NCBI RefSeq assembly: GCF_900005615.1
Contig: NZ_LN832560.1
Span: 62,001-126,000 of the forward strand
DNA from: Paracoccus aminovorans
Lineage (GTDB): Bacteria; Pseudomonadota; Alphaproteobacteria; Rhodobacterales; Rhodobacteraceae
Direction of reading: 5' to 3'
DNA length: 64,000 nt
Positions 29,925-39,500 of this stretch are shown here, in pieces. A model generated the notes under the pieces. It saw nothing but the letters and a program-made list of their open reading frames with translations, had not been told where the DNA came from and searched no databases. Each line of letters starts with the position of its first letter. Position 1 is the first letter of the stretch. The position numbers were made by a program, and so were the translations under genes.

Positions 29925-31004
29925 ATGGCAGAACAGGGTATCCGCAGGACCGCCGGACGCGGCCGGCTTTACGACAGCATCCTCGACACGGTCGGCGACA
30001 CGCCGGTCGTCCGCATCAACCACCTCGGGCCCGAGGGGGTGCGGATTTACGTCAAGGCCGAGTTCTTCAACCCCGCCGCCTCTGTCAAGGACCGGCTGGC
30101 GCTGAACATCATCGAGGCGGCGGAGCGCTCGGGCGCCTTGAAGCCCGGCCAGACCGTGGTCGAGGCGACCAGCGGCAACACCGGCATCGGCCTGGCGATG
30201 GTCTGTGCGCAGAAGGGCTATCCGCTGGTGGTGACCATGGCCGAGAGCTTTTCGGTCGAGCGGCGGCGGCTGATGCGGATGCTGGGCGCCAAGGTGGTGC
30301 TGACGCCCAAGGCCGAAAAGGGCGTGGGCATGTACAACAAGGCGGTGGAGCTGGCGAAACAGCACGGCTGGTTCCTGGCGCATCAGTTCGAGACCCCGGC
30401 CAATGCCGACATCCACGAAGCCACCACCGCGCAGGAGATCCTGGGCGATTTCCAGGGCGATAGGCTGGATTACGTGGTGACCGGCTATGGCACCGGCGGC
30501 ACTGCGGCCGGGCTGGCCCGCGTGTTGCGCCGTGAGCGGCCCGATACGAAGATCGTCCTGACCGAGCCGGCCAATGCCGCGCTGGTGGCGAGCGGCATCG
30601 CGCAGGAGCGGACGGCCGACGGCTCGCCCGCCGTCAGTCACCCAGCCTTCGAGCCGCATCCGATCCAGGGCTGGACTCCGGACTTCATCCCGCTGGTGCT
30701 GCAGGAGGCGCTGGACAGTGGCGGTTATGACCAGCTGATCCCGGTGCCGGGCGCCGAGGGCATGGAATGGGCGCGCAAGCTGGCCGCGCGCGAGGGCATC
30801 CTGACCGGGATCTCGGGCGGCTCGACCTTCGCGGTGGCGATGCGGATCGCCGAACAGGCCGGACCGGGCACGGTGATCCTGGCCATGCTGCCCGATACCG
30901 GCGAGCGGTACCTGTCGACACCGCTGTTTCAGGACATTCCCGAGGGCATGGACGAGGCCGAGACGGCGCTGTCGCATTCGACGCCGGGCTATCGGATGGG
31001 TTGA
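29925..31004 (+). CDS. cysK: Cysteine synthase (O-acetylserine sulfhydrylase)
   Basis: 359 residues, PLP-dependent. It makes L-cysteine from O-acetylserine and sulfide. The PLP lysine lies in NPAASVKDR, the substrate loop is TSGNTGIG, the phosphate-binding loop is GYGTGGT, and the C-terminal motif is GISGGSTFA. It is somewhat longer than enteric CysK because of both ends. Three close ATGs exist; 29925 is best placed after GGAGGG (7-base spacing). It is followed by a strong terminator shared with the convergent min operon. CysK rather than cystathionine beta-synthase is likely because no CBS domains follow. Confidence 0.9.
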   Translation: MAEQGIRRTAGRGRLYDSILDTVGDTPVVRINHLGPEGVRIYVKAEFFNPAASVKDRLALNIIEAAERSGALKPGQTVVEATSGNTGIGLAMVCAQKGYPLVVTMAESFSVERRRLMRMLGAKVVLTPKAEKGVGMYNKAVELAKQHGWFLAHQFETPANADIHEATTAQEILGDFQGDRLDYVVTGYGTGGTAAGLARVLRRERPDTKIVLTEPANAALVASGIAQERTADGSPAVSHPAFEPHPIQGWTPDFIPLVLQEALDSGGYDQLIPVPGAEGMEWARKLAAREGILTGISGGSTFAVAMRIAEQAGPGTVILAMLPDTGERYLSTPLFQDIPEGMDEAETALSHSTPGYRMG

Positions 31005-31015
31005 GGCGGCGGGAC

Positions 31016-31069
31016 GGGGGGCTTTGCCCCCCGCGCCTGATGCACCCCTCGACGGGGTGCGTCAGGCGC
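31016..31069. terminator. Double hairpin between cysK and minE
   Basis: Two stems in tandem: GGGGGGC-TTT-GCCCCCC (31016-31032), then GCGCCTGA.GCACCCC pairing with GGGGTGC.TCAGGCGC (31033-31069). It lies between convergent genes and so can serve both strands. The repeat at 31070 follows directly. Confidence 0.75.
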
Positions 31070-31099
31070 TCCCCCCAGGATATTTGGGCACAAAAGAAG
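31070..31099 (+). repeat. Short dispersed repeat, copy 1
   Basis: A C-rich block followed by GGATATTTGGGC and ACAAAAGAAG. The same layout recurs at 47852-47883 (one base different in the core) and, more diverged, at 43134-43167, always in the same orientation. Confidence 0.7.
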
Positions 31100-31107
31100 C
31101 CCTGGAC

Positions 31108-31368
31108 TCAGGACGCCTTGCGGGCGCCGGGAAACTCGATGTTGATTTCCAGGCTCGACAGGTCGTCGCTGCGTTCCAGCTTGATGTCGACGGCATCGCG
31201 ATCGACGTCCATGTGGCGGCGCACCACCTCGAGGATGTCGCGCTGCAGGAGCGGCAGGAAGTCCGGGCCGGAGTTGCTGGTGCGTTCATGCGCGAGCAGG
31301 ATCTGCAGCCGCTCCTTGGCGGTCTGCGCCGAACTGGGTTTGCGCGGGCGGAGCGAGAAACCGAACAT
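31108..31368 (-). CDS. minE: Cell-division topological factor MinE
   Basis: 86 residues, normal size. The N-terminal MinD-binding/membrane part (FGFSLRPRKPSSAQTAKERL) and the C-terminal dimerisation domain (LQRDILEVVRRHM, then LEINIEF) are clear. It drives oscillation of MinC/MinD so that division occurs at midcell. It starts one base after the minD stop, last gene of minCDE. Confidence 0.95.
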   Translation of the reverse strand: MFGFSLRPRKPSSAQTAKERLQILLAHERTSNSGPDFLPLLQRDILEVVRRHMDVDRDAVDIKLERSDDLSSLEINIEFPGARKAS

Positions 31369-31369
31369 C

Positions 31370-32191
31370 TCAGGCCGTCCGTCCCAGCAGCCGCTGGAAG
31401 AAGCCGCGCCGCTGTTCTCCGGGGTTGACCCGCATCTCGATCTGTTCGCCGACCAGCCGGCCGACGGCGTCCATATAGGCCTTGCCGGCGGGCGATCTCT
31501 CGTCCAGCGACACCGGCGTGCCCTCGTTCGAGGCCTTCAGCACCGAGCTGCTTTCCGGGATGATGCCCAGCAGCGGGATGGCGAGGATTTCCAGCACGTC
31601 CTGCACGCCCATCATCTCGCCATTGGCCGAGCGGGCCTGGTCGAAGCGGGTCAGCAGAAGCTGCGCCTTGACCGCGCTGCCGTCGCCCTTTTCGGCGAGG
31701 AAGGTCTTGGAGTTCAACAGCCCCAGCACCCGGTCGCTGTCGCGCACCGAGGACACTTCGGGGTTGGTGACCACCACCGCCTCGTCGGCGTAATACATCG
31801 CCAGATGCGCGCCGCGCTCGATCCCTGCCGGGCTGTCGCAGACGATATAGTCGAATTCCTCGCGCAGCTCGTCCAGCACCGCCTTGACGCCCTCGGTGGT
31901 CAGCGCGTCCTTGTCGCGGGTCTGCGAGGTCGGCAGGACGTGGAGATTCTCCAGCCGCCGGTCCTTGATCAGCGCCTGCTTCAGCTTGGCGTCGCCCTGG
32001 ATCACGTTGATGAAGTCGAAGACCACCCGGCGTTCGCAGCCCATGATCATGTCGAGGTTGCGCAGGCCCACGTCGAAATCGATCACGACCGTCTTGTGTC
32101 CACGCATGGCGAGGCCCGCCGCGATGGCGGCCGAGGAGGTCGTCTTGCCGACGCCGCCCTTGCCCGAGGTGACAACGATAACCTTGCTCAC
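31370..32191 (-). CDS. minD: Septum-site determining ATPase MinD
   Basis: 273 residues. The deviant Walker A KGGVGKTTSS, the VVIDFDVGLRNLD and CDSPAGIERGA motifs, and the C-terminal amphipathic membrane helix (GFFQRLLGR) are all present. It recruits MinC to the membrane and is displaced by MinE. The start is GTG at 32191 (GTGAGCAAGG). Middle gene of minCDE, 22 bases after minC. Confidence 0.96.
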   Translation of the reverse strand: MSKVIVVTSGKGGVGKTTSSAAIAAGLAMRGHKTVVIDFDVGLRNLDMIMGCERRVVFDFINVIQGDAKLKQALIKDRRLENLHVLPTSQTRDKDALTTEGVKAVLDELREEFDYIVCDSPAGIERGAHLAMYYADEAVVVTNPEVSSVRDSDRVLGLLNSKTFLAEKGDGSAVKAQLLLTRFDQARSANGEMMGVQDVLEILAIPLLGIIPESSSVLKASNEGTPVSLDERSPAGKAYMDAVGRLVGEQIEMRVNPGEQRRGFFQRLLGRTA

Positions 32192-32213
32192 GAGCGTTTC
32201 CTTTCGATCAGGG

Positions 32214-32957
32214 TCATTTCAGCGATTCGATGCACAGTTTCTCGCCGTCCAGCCAGACCTGCACATTGTCGCGGGGGGTGTCGGGGCCCAGATTCTCGCT
32301 GGTGCGATAGAGGCCGGCGATGGCCAGCAGCTCGGCGTCGAGCGCGTGGCAGAAGATGCGGGCCGAGGTGTCGCCGTTGACGCCGGCCAGCGCCCGGCCG
32401 CGCAGCCGGCCGTAGATGTGGATGTTGCCGGTGGCGATGACCTCGGCGCCCGAGCTGACCGAGCCGACGACCACCAGGTCGCCGCGGTCGGCGAAGATCA
32501 TCTGTCCCGAGCGCACCGGCTGCGTCACCATTTTCGTGGCCTGCGGGACCTCGCGCACCGGCGGCGGTTCCGGCCGGCTGCCCTGGCGCGAGACGCGCTC
32601 CAGTGCCGCGTCGCGCCCGCCAGGCAGCGAGATCAGCCCCGCAGCCGCCGCGGCCTCGGCCTGCGCCGCCGTGCCGCTTTGCACGCCGAAGACCGACAGG
32701 TTGCGCGCGCGCAGGCCGTCCGCCAGCCGCAGGATCGCGTCCACGCCGTCCAGCCCCTCGGCCTGTTCCAGGTCGATGACCAGCGGCGCGTTGTCGAAGA
32801 ACAGCGGCACCTGCGCCAGCCGCGCATCCAGCGCGTCGAAGAAGCCGGCATCCGGCCGGCCGACCAGATGCAGCGCCACCGCCGTGAACGAGCGGCCGCG
32901 GATCTGTAAAGGCTTCAGGGTCGCGACCTTCTGCGTCGCGCTCTTGCCGGGGTGCAT
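32214..32957 (-). CDS. minC: Septum-site determining protein MinC
   Basis: 247 residues. The N-terminal FtsZ-antagonist domain (about 10-105) is joined to a C-terminal beta-helix (about 130-230), which has the typical [25 protein letters not shown] run that binds MinD. First gene of the operon. The 263 bases upstream, shared with a divergent protease gene, should hold the promoter. Confidence 0.94.
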   Translation of the reverse strand: MHPGKSATQKVATLKPLQIRGRSFTAVALHLVGRPDAGFFDALDARLAQVPLFFDNAPLVIDLEQAEGLDGVDAILRLADGLRARNLSVFGVQSGTAAQAEAAAAAGLISLPGGRDAALERVSRQGSRPEPPPVREVPQATKMVTQPVRSGQMIFADRGDLVVVGSVSSGAEVIATGNIHIYGRLRGRALAGVNGDTSARIFCHALDAELLAIAGLYRTSENLGPDTPRDNVQVWLDGEKLCIESLK

Positions 32958-33220
32958 TCTGATCTGCTCGGTTTCTGGTCGATTCTGGCTGCGCCCTTAG
33001 TCCGGGGCGCTTAGAGCTGCCTTCCTAATACGTCGCGGCGCCTGCGTCCATGCAGGTTCTGCCGCGCCGCCCGATTTCGGCAGAGACACGCCGGCCGGGC
33101 ACGGGTCTGGGCGGGAATCCGGCAGGGCCGGGCCGCTCTTCCCCCTTGCCTCGGCCGCGCTTGTGCCGTCACCCTGAACCGGTGCGGGTCCGCGCGCGGG
33201 CAGGAAGGGGAATCGGCGCC

Positions 33221-34768
33221 ATGCCAAGAAAGACCAGGAAATACGTCGTCGTCCCCGAGGACAACGTCTTCAACGACGGCATGGAGACTTCGAGCTTCCG
33301 GCTGTTCCGCAGCATGCACCGCCGGCTTTTCGGCGGCCGCGGCGGCGGCCGCGCCGTCGCCAGCAGCGCCGCCCATGGTGCGGAACGGGGCGACCTGTCG
33401 CCGACCCGGCCGCCGCTGCGCATCCTGGAGACCGAGGCAGGCCGCATCCGGCTGCTCGATTCCATCGGCGAGGACGAGGCCTCGCTGGTCAGGATGACGC
33501 CCGAACAGGCCTTCGTGCTGCAACGCGCCTATCCCGGGCTCCGCATCCGGCCCGAGCTGCGGTTGTATCCGCTGCGTTTCGGCCAGGTGAACATCATCCG
33601 CCAGCAGGCCAAGCCCGCGGCCTTCCGGTCGGAGAAAACGCTGGCGCTGCGCTGCGTCGATGTCGAAAGCGGCCGGCCGGTGGCGGATGCGCCGGTGGTC
33701 GTGGTTCTGAACCGGCGCCGGGGCTTCGGCATTTCCGAGGTCAGGACCGACGCGCAGGGCCGATTCAGCACCGCGCTACCGGCCGGGCAGGCCAGCATCG
33801 ACGCTATCATCTGCGCGCCGCTGGCCGGCTATTGGCCCGGAGGCGTCGAGGACGTGCCGGTCGCGGCCGAGGGCGAGACCGAGGTGGTGCTGTCCCTGAC
33901 CCCCATCGCCGCCGATTTCCCCGATGCGCTGGCGCGCATGGTGGCGCCTGCCCGCCGGGGCGACGGCAAGGGGGTCCGGGTGGCGGTGATCGACACCGGC
34001 ACCGACCCCGCCCCCGGGCTGGACCTGGCCGGCGGGCTGAACACCACCGGGACCGAGCCGGCGGACGAATGGTTCGGCAACGGCACCGGCCACGGCACCC
34101 ATGTCGCCGGCATCGTCGCCCGCATCGCGCCCGAGGTCCGGCTGCACGCCTATCGCGTCTTCGAAAAGGGCGACGGCGGCGCCAGCGAATTCGCCATCGC
34201 CCGCGCCATCCGCCAGGCGGTCGAGGACGGCTGCGACATCGTCAACATGAGCCTGGGCCAGTCCTCGGAACCGATCTCGATCTCGCGCGAGGTGCGGCGG
34301 GCGCGGGCCATGGGCGTGGTCTGCGTGGCGGCGACGGGCAACGACGGCATGGCGCCGGTGTCCTATCCGGCGCGCTCGGCGGCGGTGCTGGGCGTTTCGG
34401 CCGGGGGCGTGCTGGACGCCTGGCCCGAAGGGGCGATCACCGGGCGCAACGTCGCCGCCAAGCCCAGGCCGGTCGGCGAGCGCTTCTTTGCCCGATTCAG
34501 CAATATCGGCCCCGAAGTGGACTTTATCGGGCCGGGCGTCGGTATTATATCTTGGGTCGATGCCAATGCGCAGGGGGTGATGGACGGCACCTCGATGGCC
34601 TGCCCGGCGGTGAGCGGGCTGATCGCCCGGCTGCTGTCGCGAAACCCGGCGCTGATGTCGGCCGAACGGAACCAGCAACGCTCGGACGACATCATACGGA
34701 TGGCGAGTGAACATGCGAAGCCGATCGGATTCGGCAAGGACTATGAAGGCGCTGGACTGATCGAATAG
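33221..34768 (+). CDS. S8 subtilisin-family serine protease
   Basis: 515 residues. The N-terminal extension (about 1-240) shows no signal peptide and includes a carboxypeptidase-regulatory-like segment (about 150-220, ALRCVDVESGRPVADAPVVV). The peptidase domain carries the triad: D258 in VAVIDTG, H291 in GHGTHVAG and S458 in GTSMACPA. The missing signal suggests a cytoplasmic or non-classically exported enzyme. It is followed after 9 bases by a small gene that probably encodes its partner. ATG 33221 has AGGAAGGGG upstream. Confidence 0.85.
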   Translation: MPRKTRKYVVVPEDNVFNDGMETSSFRLFRSMHRRLFGGRGGGRAVASSAAHGAERGDLSPTRPPLRILETEAGRIRLLDSIGEDEASLVRMTPEQAFVLQRAYPGLRIRPELRLYPLRFGQVNIIRQQAKPAAFRSEKTLALRCVDVESGRPVADAPVVVVLNRRRGFGISEVRTDAQGRFSTALPAGQASIDAIICAPLAGYWPGGVEDVPVAAEGETEVVLSLTPIAADFPDALARMVAPARRGDGKGVRVAVIDTGTDPAPGLDLAGGLNTTGTEPADEWFGNGTGHGTHVAGIVARIAPEVRLHAYRVFEKGDGGASEFAIARAIRQAVEDGCDIVNMSLGQSSEPISISREVRRARAMGVVCVAATGNDGMAPVSYPARSAAVLGVSAGGVLDAWPEGAITGRNVAAKPRPVGERFFARFSNIGPEVDFIGPGVGIISWVDANAQGVMDGTSMACPAVSGLIARLLSRNPALMSAERNQQRSDDIIRMASEHAKPIGFGKDYEGAGLIE

Positions 34769-34777
34769 GTTTTGGCG

Positions 34778-35029
34778 ATGAACATGGAACGCAAACGGAA
34801 TGAATGCTTCGTGCTGGTCTATTCCGACGACCGCGACCCCTCGCGCGAGGAAACGGCCCAGGTCCTCGACCAGTTGAAGCCGCTTCCGGCCGAGGAGGTG
34901 ATTCCCGGCACGATTCGCGTCACAGGCCCCCGGCGCGAGGTCGAGAAATGCACCGGCGCCCTGGCGCATTGGCGGCTGTCACGCGAAAAGGTGTTCCGCC
35001 TGAACCCGCCCTACAAGGCGATGCGCTGA
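34778..35029 (+). CDS. Small protein encoded with the subtilase
   Basis: 83 residues. No family recognised. It is charged, soluble and has an alpha/beta pattern (FVLVYSDD strand, EETAQVLDQLK helix, GTIRVTG strand, EVEKCTGALAHW helix). It sits 9 bases behind the protease gene, so co-expression is expected. A separately encoded inhibitor or propeptide-like chaperone for the subtilase is one possibility; nothing in the sequence proves it. Start ATG 34778 is followed by a second ATG at 34784. Confidence 0.6.
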   Translation: MNMERKRNECFVLVYSDDRDPSREETAQVLDQLKPLPAEEVIPGTIRVTGPRREVEKCTGALAHWRLSREKVFRLNPPYKAMR

Positions 35030-35137
35030 CCGCGCGCCCCGCCGCGCCGGAAACCCCCGCGTCATCCCGACGCTTGCCGCACGGCCATTCCCCCGCCTAA
35101 CATCGGCCGGACCGTTCGGTGACGGGAGGGGGCGAAA

Positions 35138-36586
35138 GTGACGAGTGCCGACAGCGCGCCGCCGCGCGCGCAGCGGGAAATGGTGTCGCTGATGGCCGCG
35201 CGGGTGCGCGACGCGGTGCTGCGCAAGCCGCATTTCACCGATGCCGGAACCGATCTGGTTACGCTGTGCCGCGACCTGTCCGCGCAGGGCATCACCGATG
35301 CGCTGGTCCGCGACGGCGCACGGCTGGGCATCTTCACCGCCACCGACCTTGTCGGCGCGCTGACCCGCGACCGGCCGCCCTCGGCGCTGACGGTGGGCGA
35401 GTTCACGCATTTCGAGCCCTGGTCGGTCGGGGCCGACGACGCGCTTTACGACGCCATGCTCTTGATGCTGCGCCATCGCATCCACCGGGTGCTGGTGCGG
35501 GACGGCGGGCAGGTGGTGGGCATCCTCAGCCAGCTCGACCTGATGGGGTTCGTGGCGAACCATTCGCATCTGATCTCGGCCGAGGTGGCGCAGGCCGGCA
35601 CGGTCGTGGAACTGGCGCGGCCCGCCGGTCAGGTCGAGGGGCTGATCCGTGTCCTGCACGGCGACGGCGTGCGCATCGAGATCATCGCCGGGCTGGTCGG
35701 CGGGCTGAACCGGCAGATCTTTCGCCGGCTGTGGGACTTGCTGGCGCCCGAGCCGCTGCGCGCCAATTCCTGCCTGATCGTCATGGGCAGCGAAGGGCGC
35801 TCGGAACAGATCATCCGCACCGACCAGGACAATGCGCTGATCCTGCGCGACGGCTTCGACTTCCCCGGCCTCGACCGCATCACCGCGGCCTTCACCGAGG
35901 CGCTGATCGGCTTCGGCTACCCGCCCTGTCCCGGCGGCATCATGCTGAGCCGGCCGCTATGGTGCCAAAGCGTCGAGGGTTTCGGCGCCGTGCTTTACGA
36001 CTGGGTCCACGGCAGCGACCCCGAGGGGCCGATGAACCTGGCGATCTTCCTTGACGCCGCGTCGGTGGCAGGGGACGAGGCGCTGCTCGGCCAGGTGCAA
36101 GACCGGCTGCGCCGCGTCCTGACCGGCGGGGATAGCTATTACGCCCGCTTCGCCGCCGCGATCCAGCAGTTCGGCAGCGGCTCGGAAGGCGGCTGGTGGC
36201 GCCGGCTGCCGGGGCTGCGCGGCCCCGAGGCGGCCGAGATCGACCTCAAGAAGCTGGGCATCTTCCCGGTCGTCCACGGCACCCGCGCGCTGGCGCTGCA
36301 ATACGGCATCCCCGCGCAGCCCACGGCCGAGCGGCTGCGGCTGCTTGCGGGTGCCGGCCGCATCGACGCGGGTCTGGCGCGCGACCTGACCGATGCGCTG
36401 CATTGCATGATGGGGCTGAAGCTTGCCTCGAACCTGTCCCAGATCGCGGCGGGGCGGGCGCCGGACAACAGCATCCGGCCGGTCGATCTGGGCACGCTGG
36501 ACCGGCAGGCGCTGCGCGATTCCCTGAACATCGTGCGCGATTTCAAGCGCTGGCTGGCACAGCATTACCGGCTGGACGCGCTATGA
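35138..36586 (+). CDS. CBS-pair/DUF294 nucleotidyltransferase-like signalling protein
   Basis: 482 residues from GTG 35138 (GGGAGGGGG upstream). Two CBS motifs (about 15-140) bind adenine nucleotides in this family. A DUF294 putative nucleotidyltransferase domain (about 150-290, GSEGRSEQIIRTDQDNALI) and its helical C-terminal partner (about 320-480) follow. Such proteins are commonly encoded beside sodium/solute symporters, and one follows here. The modified target is unknown. First gene of a five-gene overlapping unit (35138-41900). Confidence 0.87.
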   Translation: MTSADSAPPRAQREMVSLMAARVRDAVLRKPHFTDAGTDLVTLCRDLSAQGITDALVRDGARLGIFTATDLVGALTRDRPPSALTVGEFTHFEPWSVGADDALYDAMLLMLRHRIHRVLVRDGGQVVGILSQLDLMGFVANHSHLISAEVAQAGTVVELARPAGQVEGLIRVLHGDGVRIEIIAGLVGGLNRQIFRRLWDLLAPEPLRANSCLIVMGSEGRSEQIIRTDQDNALILRDGFDFPGLDRITAAFTEALIGFGYPPCPGGIMLSRPLWCQSVEGFGAVLYDWVHGSDPEGPMNLAIFLDAASVAGDEALLGQVQDRLRRVLTGGDSYYARFAAAIQQFGSGSEGGWWRRLPGLRGPEAAEIDLKKLGIFPVVHGTRALALQYGIPAQPTAERLRLLAGAGRIDAGLARDLTDALHCMMGLKLASNLSQIAAGRAPDNSIRPVDLGTLDRQALRDSLNIVRDFKRWLAQHYRLDAL

Positions 36587-36792
36587 GACGCCGCGACGGT
36601 CCGCCCGCGCAGCTGCTGGTCGCGCTTTGCGGCGCGGGCGTGCTGGCCTTGAACTTTCCGCTGCTGCTGGTCCTCGACAAGCCGCTGACCGTGCTGGGCC
36701 TGCCGCTGTTGCCGGTGGCGCTGTTCGGGGTCTGGGCGGCGCTGATCGCGGCGCTGGCCCTGGCCTCGCGCGGCGGAGGCAAGGACGAATGA
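36583..36792 (+). CDS. Small two-helix membrane protein, symporter companion
   Basis: 69 residues with two hydrophobic helices (about 9-30 and 38-62) joined by LDKPLTVLG. Its start overlaps the DUF294 gene stop and its stop overlaps the next start, both ATGA. Small proteins of this type often precede acetate-type or CbrA-type symporter genes. It may be a subunit of that protein; function otherwise unknown. Confidence 0.75.
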   Translation: MRRRDGPPAQLLVALCGAGVLALNFPLLLVLDKPLTVLGLPLLPVALFGVWAALIAALALASRGGGKDE

Positions 36793-39500
36793 TCCCGCCG
36801 GCCGTCGTCCTTGCGGTATCCTTCGGCTACCTGCTGCTGCTGGTCGCGGTGGCGGCGCATGGCGACCGGCGGGCGGGGCAGGGCCGCTCGCTGACCGCGA
36901 ACGGGCTGGTCTATGCGCTGTCCTGGGGCGTCTATTGCTCGGCCTGGACCTATTTCGGCAGCGTCGGGCGGGCGGCCTCGGCCGGGGTCTGGTTCCTGCC
37001 GATCTATCTGGGGCCGATGCTGGCCATGCTGCTGGCCTGGCTGGTGCTGCGCAAGATGGTGCGGATCGCGCAAAGCTATCGCATCACCTCGATCGCGGAT
37101 TTCATCGCCAGCCGCTATGGCAAAAGCCCGTCGCTGGCCGCGCTGGTCACGCTCATCACCGTGGTCGGCATCCTGCCCTATATCGCCTTGCAGCTGAAGG
37201 CGGTCTCGGTCGGATACGAGGTGCTGACCGGCCAGCCCGGCGGTCCGGGCGGCGGCTGGTGGCGCGACGGCACGCTTTACATGGCGCTGTCGCTGGCGGG
37301 TTTCGCCGTGGTCTTCGGCACCCGCCACCTGGACCTGTCCGAGCGGCACGAGGGCATGGTCGCGGCCATCGCATTCGAGTCGGCGGTGAAGCTGGCGGCC
37401 TTCCTGGCGGTGGGCGTCTTCGTGACCTGGGGCCTGTTCGCGGGCATGGGCGACATCTGGTCGCGCGCGCAGGCGCACCCGGAAATCGGCGGGCTGCTCA
37501 GCCTGGGCGGGCAGGGCTTCACCGGCTTTGCCGGCGCGCAATGGTTCGCGCTGACGCTGCTTTCGGCGCTGTCGGTGCTGCTGCTGCCGCGCCAGTTCCA
37601 GATAATGGTCGTCGAATGCGTGAACGAGCGGCATATCCTGCGCGCCTCGTGGATATTCCCGGCCTATCTGCTGGCGATCAACGTCTTCGTGCTGCCCATC
37701 GCCGTGGGGGGCATGCTGCTGATGGGCGACGGCGGCGCCGGGGCGGAAAGCTATGTGATGACCCTCCCGCTGACGCAGGGCGCGCCCGGGCTGGCGCTGT
37801 TCGTCTATATCGGCGGGCTTTCGGCCGCGACCGGCATGATCGTGGTGGAAACCGTCGCGGTCTCGACCATGGTCTGCAACGATCTGGTGATGCCGGCGCT
37901 GCTGCGCTCGGGCCGGCTGGGCGAGGGGCAGGACCTGACCCGGCTCTTGCTGAACATCCGCCGCGGCGCCATCCTGGTCGTGCTGCTGCTGGGATACCTG
38001 TATTTCCGCATCGCCGGCGAGGCCTATGCGCTGGTGTCCATCGGCCTGATCAGCTTCGCCGCCGTGGCGCAATTCGCGCCGGCGCTGCTGGGCGGGATGT
38101 ATTGGCAGGGCGGCACCCGGGCCGGGGCCTTTGCCGGGCTGATCGGCGGGGCGCTGGTCTGGGCCTGGACGCTGATGCTGCCCTCGGTCGCGAAATCGGG
38201 CTGGATCGCGGCAGGCTTCCTGGACGGTCCCTTCGGCCTGTCCTTCCTCGCGCCTTACCACCTGTTCGGCCTGACCGGCTTCGACGAGTTGACCCATTCG
38301 CTGTTCTGGAGCCTGCTGGTCAATATCGGGCTTTACGTCGCCGTATCGCTGGCCACCCGCCCCTCGGTCCGCGAGGCCAGCCAGGCGCTGCTGTTCGTGG
38401 ACGTGTTCCAGCGCGGCAAGGACAGCCCGGTCTTCTGGCGCGGCCGGGCGCGGACCCAGGACCTGCGCCGCCTTGCCACCCGCTTCCTCGGTCCCGCCCG
38501 GGCCGAGGCGCTGCTGGCCGAGCACGCGCGCGAAACCGGCGGCCTGACCCCCGACGCGCGGCTGGTGGACCGGGTCGAGCGCCAGATCGCCGGCGCCATC
38601 GGCACCGCCTCGGCCCGGGTCATGGTCGCCTCGGTCGCGCAGGAGGAACCGCTCAGCACCGCCGACGTGCTGGAGATCCTTGACGAGGCCTCGCAGGTCC
38701 GCGTCTATGCCCGCGAGCTGGAAGAGGCCACGGCCGAGTTGCGCGCGGCCAATGAAAAGCTGAAAAGCCTCGACCAGCTCAAGGACGATTTCATGTCCTC
38801 GGTCACGCATGAGCTGCGCACGCCGCTGACCACGATCCGCGCCCTGGCCGAGCTGATCCTGGACACGCCCGAGATGGACGAGGCCCAGAGGCAGCAGTTC
38901 ACGGGCATCATCCTGTCGGAAAGCGAGCGGCTGAGCCGGCTGGTGAACCAGGTCCTCGACCTGGCCAAGATCGAGGCCGGCATGGCCGACTGGCACAACA
39001 CCCAGGTGGACCTGCCGGCGCTGATGCGCGGCGCGGTGAACAGCAGCATGGGCCTGTTCCGCGAACGCGGCGCGGCGGTCGATCTGGATCTGCCGGAAAC
39101 GGCGCCGCCGATCATGGGCGATCCCGACCGGCTGGTGCAGGTCATGGTCAACCTGCTGTCCAATGCCGCGAAATTCGTGCCGGCGCAGGACGGACGGGTG
39201 CGGGTCTCGCTGCGGCAAGAGGGCGGGGCGCTGGTGGTGCGGGTGTCCGACAACGGTCCCGGCGTGCCGGCGCGTGAGCAGGCGGCGGTGTTCGAGAAGT
39301 TCCGCCAGGCCGGCGACGCGGCCACGCGGCCGCCGGGCACCGGCCTCGGGCTTCCTATCAGCAAGCAGATCGTGGATAATCTGGGCGGGAGGATGTGGCT
39401 GGAGTCCGCGCCGGGCCAGGGGGCGTGTTTCGCCTTCAGCCTGCCGGTCCGCCGCGACATGGAGGGGGTCGATGGTGACACGGGTGCTGATCGCGGATGA
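36789..39500 (+). CDS. Sodium/solute symporter-histidine kinase fusion (CbrA/CrbS-like)
   Basis: 903 residues. An SSS-family transporter domain with about 13 helices (1-520) is followed by a linker with a coiled coil (about 635-665) and a histidine kinase. The H-box is SVTHELRTPL (H674), the N-box NLLSNAAKF, and the G-boxes DNGPGVP and GTGLGLPI. This matches the CbrA/CrbS class, in which a transporter-like domain is coupled to carbon-source sensing. The substrate cannot be read from sequence. ATG 36789 overlaps the previous stop. The 3' end overlaps the regulator gene by 29 bases. Confidence 0.92.
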   Translation: MIPPAVVLAVSFGYLLLLVAVAAHGDRRAGQGRSLTANGLVYALSWGVYCSAWTYFGSVGRAASAGVWFLPIYLGPMLAMLLAWLVLRKMVRIAQSYRITSIADFIASRYGKSPSLAALVTLITVVGILPYIALQLKAVSVGYEVLTGQPGGPGGGWWRDGTLYMALSLAGFAVVFGTRHLDLSERHEGMVAAIAFESAVKLAAFLAVGVFVTWGLFAGMGDIWSRAQAHPEIGGLLSLGGQGFTGFAGAQWFALTLLSALSVLLLPRQFQIMVVECVNERHILRASWIFPAYLLAINVFVLPIAVGGMLLMGDGGAGAESYVMTLPLTQGAPGLALFVYIGGLSAATGMIVVETVAVSTMVCNDLVMPALLRSGRLGEGQDLTRLLLNIRRGAILVVLLLGYLYFRIAGEAYALVSIGLISFAAVAQFAPALLGGMYWQGGTRAGAFAGLIGGALVWAWTLMLPSVAKSGWIAAGFLDGPFGLSFLAPYHLFGLTGFDELTHSLFWSLLVNIGLYVAVSLATRPSVREASQALLFVDVFQRGKDSPVFWRGRARTQDLRRLATRFLGPARAEALLAEHARETGGLTPDARLVDRVERQIAGAIGTASARVMVASVAQEEPLSTADVLEILDEASQVRVYARELEEATAELRAANEKLKSLDQLKDDFMSSVTHELRTPLTTIRALAELILDTPEMDEAQRQQFTGIILSESERLSRLVNQVLDLAKIEAGMADWHNTQVDLPALMRGAVNSSMGLFRERGAAVDLDLPETAPPIMGDPDRLVQVMVNLLSNAAKFVPAQDGRVRVSLRQEGGALVVRVSDNGPGVPAREQAAVFEKFRQAGDAATRPPGTGLGLPISKQIVDNLGGRMWLESAPGQGACFAFSLPVRRDMEGVDGDTGADRG

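Noticed and set aside
28017..30000. tRNA or riboswitch near cysK
   Set aside because: No cloverleaf or known riboswitch core could be traced in the gaps.
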